The notes beneath the pieces were generated by a model, which was not told the origin of the DNA, did not search any database, and saw only the letters and a program-made list of their open reading frames with translations. From Aquimarina sp. Aq107 (GTDB lineage: Bacteria > Bacteroidota > Bacteroidia > Flavobacteriales > Flavobacteriaceae): DNA of 64,000 nucleotides. Made by a program: the position numbers and the translations under genes. The stretch spans positions 1-64,000 of the forward strand of contig NZ_OX030782.1 of NCBI RefSeq assembly GCF_943733665.1, in the 5' to 3' direction. Shown in pieces: positions 62,287 through 64,000 of the stretch. Within the stretch, counting starts at the first letter, position 1. Every line of letters starts with the position of its first letter.

Positions 62287-63744
62287 ATGCAAAAATTACA
62301 GCCTATAATGTTAGTTGGTACTGGCTCTGATGTCGGTAAAAGCTGGATAACAACAGGTATTTGCAGATGGCTGAAGCAGAAAGGGTACAATCCTGCTCCT
62401 TTTAAAGCTCAAAACATGTCATTAAATAGTTTTTCTACACCTAATAATCTAGAGATTGGAAGGGCACAGGCGGTACAAGCAGAGGCTTGTGGTATTCCGC
62501 CAACGGTAGAAATGAACCCCGTTTTGTTAAAACCTTCATCTGTAAATAAATCACAAATTGTTTTACACGGAAAACCAATTGGTGATCAAACAGCTAAAGA
62601 ATATTTTTTAGGAGATAATAAAAAACAGTTGTTTGAAGAAGCTAAAAAATCATTTAGACAATTGGCTTCAAAACACAATCCTATCGTAATGGAAGGTGCT
62701 GGAAGTATTAGCGAACTTAATTTAAAACATAGAGATATTGTAAACATGCGAATGGCAGCTGCTGCAAATGCGTGTGTTTATTTAGTAGCAGATATTGATA
62801 AAGGTGGGGTATTTGGAAGTATATATGGAACTATTGAATTACTAGAGGATTGGGAGCGTAAATTGGTGAAGGGAATCATCATTAATAAGTTTAGAGGAGA
62901 TCCAACTTTATTCATTGATGGGAAAAAGAAATTAGAAGAACTTACGGGTATTCCAGTTTTAGGTATTTTACCTTATGCCAAAGATATTATTATTGAAGAA
63001 GAAGACTCTGTAGCATTGAATCGCAGAAATACAACTGCCTCCGACGACAGACTAAATATTGCTGTTGTCAAACTTCATTATATGTCTAATTATACAGATT
63101 TTCAGGTGTTAGAGCAAGAACCATTAATCAATCTATATTTTACAAGAGACATAGAAGAACTAAATAAAGCAGCAGTAATTATTATTCCAGGTACTAAAAA
63201 TACTATTGAAGATTTAATTGCCTTAAAAAAGGACGGTTTAGATATGGTTATTAAAAAGCAATACAAACGCATTCCAATTTTAGGGATTTGTGGTGGTTAC
63301 CAAATGCTAGGCAAGGTGGTCAAAGATCCTTTTTCAGTAGAGAGCATGATTAATTCAGAAGAAGGTTTAGGGTTATTTGATATTGAAACAACACTTTCGA
63401 AAACGAAACAAACAGTACAACGTAACTTTTGGTTTAAAGATTTGTCTACACCTTGTGTAGGGTATGAAATTCATATGGGAGAAACTATAGTGCCTAAAAC
63501 GAGAGGTTTAAATCTTGTTGATGGTACTGAAGAAGGTTATTTCGATGGGAATAAAAGCTGGGGGACGTATTTTCATGGAATATTTGATAATCAAGAAGTA
63601 GTTACAGAATTATTACGTTTAAAGTATCCGGATGCCACTGCAAAAGACTATAAAGCATTTAAAGCAGTACAATTTGATAAATTGGCTGATTGGATAGATG
63701 AAAATTTGGAAATGTCAACCATCTTAAAAAATAGCATGCAATAA
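62287..63744 (+). CDS. cobQ: Cobyric acid synthase
   Basis: A 485-residue glutamine-dependent amidotransferase that amidates adenosyl-cobyrinic acid side chains in cobalamin synthesis. The N-terminal dethiobiotin-synthetase-like domain has IMLVGTGSDVGKSW (P-loop), APFKAQNMSLNS, GRAQAVQAEA and MEGAGSISELNL. The C-terminal glutaminase has ILGICGGYQMLG (catalytic Cys) and GTYFHGIFDN (His). I chose the ATG at 62287; an earlier GTG at 62266 lies inside the -7 element and the inverted repeat. The next gene starts at the stop codon (TAATG). Confidence 0.93.
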   Translation: MQKLQPIMLVGTGSDVGKSWITTGICRWLKQKGYNPAPFKAQNMSLNSFSTPNNLEIGRAQAVQAEACGIPPTVEMNPVLLKPSSVNKSQIVLHGKPIGDQTAKEYFLGDNKKQLFEEAKKSFRQLASKHNPIVMEGAGSISELNLKHRDIVNMRMAAAANACVYLVADIDKGGVFGSIYGTIELLEDWERKLVKGIIINKFRGDPTLFIDGKKKLEELTGIPVLGILPYAKDIIIEEEDSVALNRRNTTASDDRLNIAVVKLHYMSNYTDFQVLEQEPLINLYFTRDIEELNKAAVIIIPGTKNTIEDLIALKKDGLDMVIKKQYKRIPILGICGGYQMLGKVVKDPFSVESMINSEEGLGLFDIETTLSKTKQTVQRNFWFKDLSTPCVGYEIHMGETIVPKTRGLNLVDGTEEGYFDGNKSWGTYFHGIFDNQEVVTELLRLKYPDATAKDYKAFKAVQFDKLADWIDENLEMSTILKNSMQ

Positions 63745-64000
63745 TGTTAGACGGACATGGGGATGACCTTCATTTAATTGAAGAAAAAATCAGGTATAAT
63801 TTTAGTTCAAATGTGTATTATAAAGGATGTCCTAAAACATTACTTACTCATATTTCAAAGAATGTCTCTCTAATTCAAAATTATCCTTCACCTACTGCAA
63901 GTGAGTTAAATGAATTGGCAGCGCATAAATTTCAACTCGATAGAGAACAGTTCTTATTTACTAATGGTGCGACGGAAGCTTTTTATCTTATTGTCCAATT
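63744..64000 (+). CDS. PLP-dependent aminotransferase-like enzyme (CobD-like), 5' part
   Basis: The first 85 codons of a gene that runs out of the window. The sequence (MLDGHGDDLHLIEEKIRYNFSSNV, then NYPSPTASELNELAAHKF and FTNGATEAFYLIV) matches the start of class I/II aminotransferases of the threonine-phosphate decarboxylase (CobD/HisC-like) kind. CobD makes aminopropanol phosphate for the nucleotide loop of cobalamin, which fits its overlap by 1 nt with cobQ. It shares the H-G-G/D-x2 start of CobD. The active-site Lys lies beyond the window. Confidence 0.75.
   Translation, partial: MLDGHGDDLHLIEEKIRYNFSSNVYYKGCPKTLLTHISKNVSLIQNYPSPTASELNELAAHKFQLDREQFLFTNGATEAFYLIVQ

Overview
The window is AT-rich and densely coded. 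Its promoters fit the Bacteroidota pattern (TAnnTTTG at -7). It carries a type IX secretion C-terminal sorting domain, a YaiO-type outer-membrane barrel and flavobacterial REP-like intergenic repeats. I infer a marine member of the Flavobacteriaceae; the genus is not determined, and an Aquimarina-like organism would fit. All function calls come from reading motifs and gene order. No database search was run.

Layout. (1) 1-2259: the end of an RND efflux pump gene, its TolC-type outer membrane partner, and a small CPXCG zinc-finger-like protein. (2) 2405-10134: a nine-gene signalling operon with a receiver protein, an H-NOX (haem/NO) sensor, three related histidine kinases interleaved with two FIST-domain sensors, an HPt protein and a LytTR response regulator. 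(3) 10258-16375: a large T9SS-secreted protein with calcium-type repeats, and a convergent TPR/YaiO barrel protein. (4) 16881-27950: a polysaccharide region with tandem STAS proteins, a flippase, a glycosyltransferase, a three-gene minus-strand unit (PTPS-related membrane protein, Ig-like protein, GH5-like hydrolase), a broken GT2 glycosyltransferase and manA. Five of these transcription starts, including the T9SS protein and manA, plus the signalling operon itself, are preceded by tandem LytTR-like half-sites 21 bp apart. In four of the six, the second half-site ends exactly 33 nt before a -7 element. This suggests one local regulon driven by the LytTR regulator of region 2. (5) 28065-32930: leucine biosynthesis genes leuC, leuD, leuA and leuB. 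(6) 33212-36052: an initiator tRNA gene with a degenerate tRNA-like copy in its leader, then a 2.6-kb block of four unknown minus-strand genes. The block ends at a duplicate of the tRNA 3' end plus an orphan terminator, which looks like a tRNA-targeted insertion.

(7) 36315-61135: an extracellular contractile injection system (eCIS; Afp/PVC/MAC/AlgoCIS type). In order it has a DUF4255 terminator protein, an unknown protein, a sheath, three tube-fold proteins, a DUF5908 peptide, a LysM protein, a VgrG/gp5 spike, gp25, a PAAR-like tip, a baseplate J-like protein, two paralogous tail-collar fibres, an Afp12-like baseplate protein, a tape-measure protein and an AAA+ ATPase. Two cargo proteins follow, each with an N-terminal DUF4157-type eCIS-targeting domain. 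Their C-terminal halves look enzymatic: one has the motif order of amidoligases (COOH-NH2 ligases), the other a polymerase-beta-type nucleotidyltransferase signature. REP-like hairpins lie in the three intergenic gaps around the ATPase and the cargo genes but not within the structural operon.

(8) 61411-64000: a six-TM protein, cobyric acid synthase and the start of a PLP-dependent CobD-like enzyme (cobalamin biosynthesis).

The two systems most worth attention are the H-NOX/FIST/LytTR network with its apparent polysaccharide regulon, and the eCIS with two unusual predicted enzyme cargoes.
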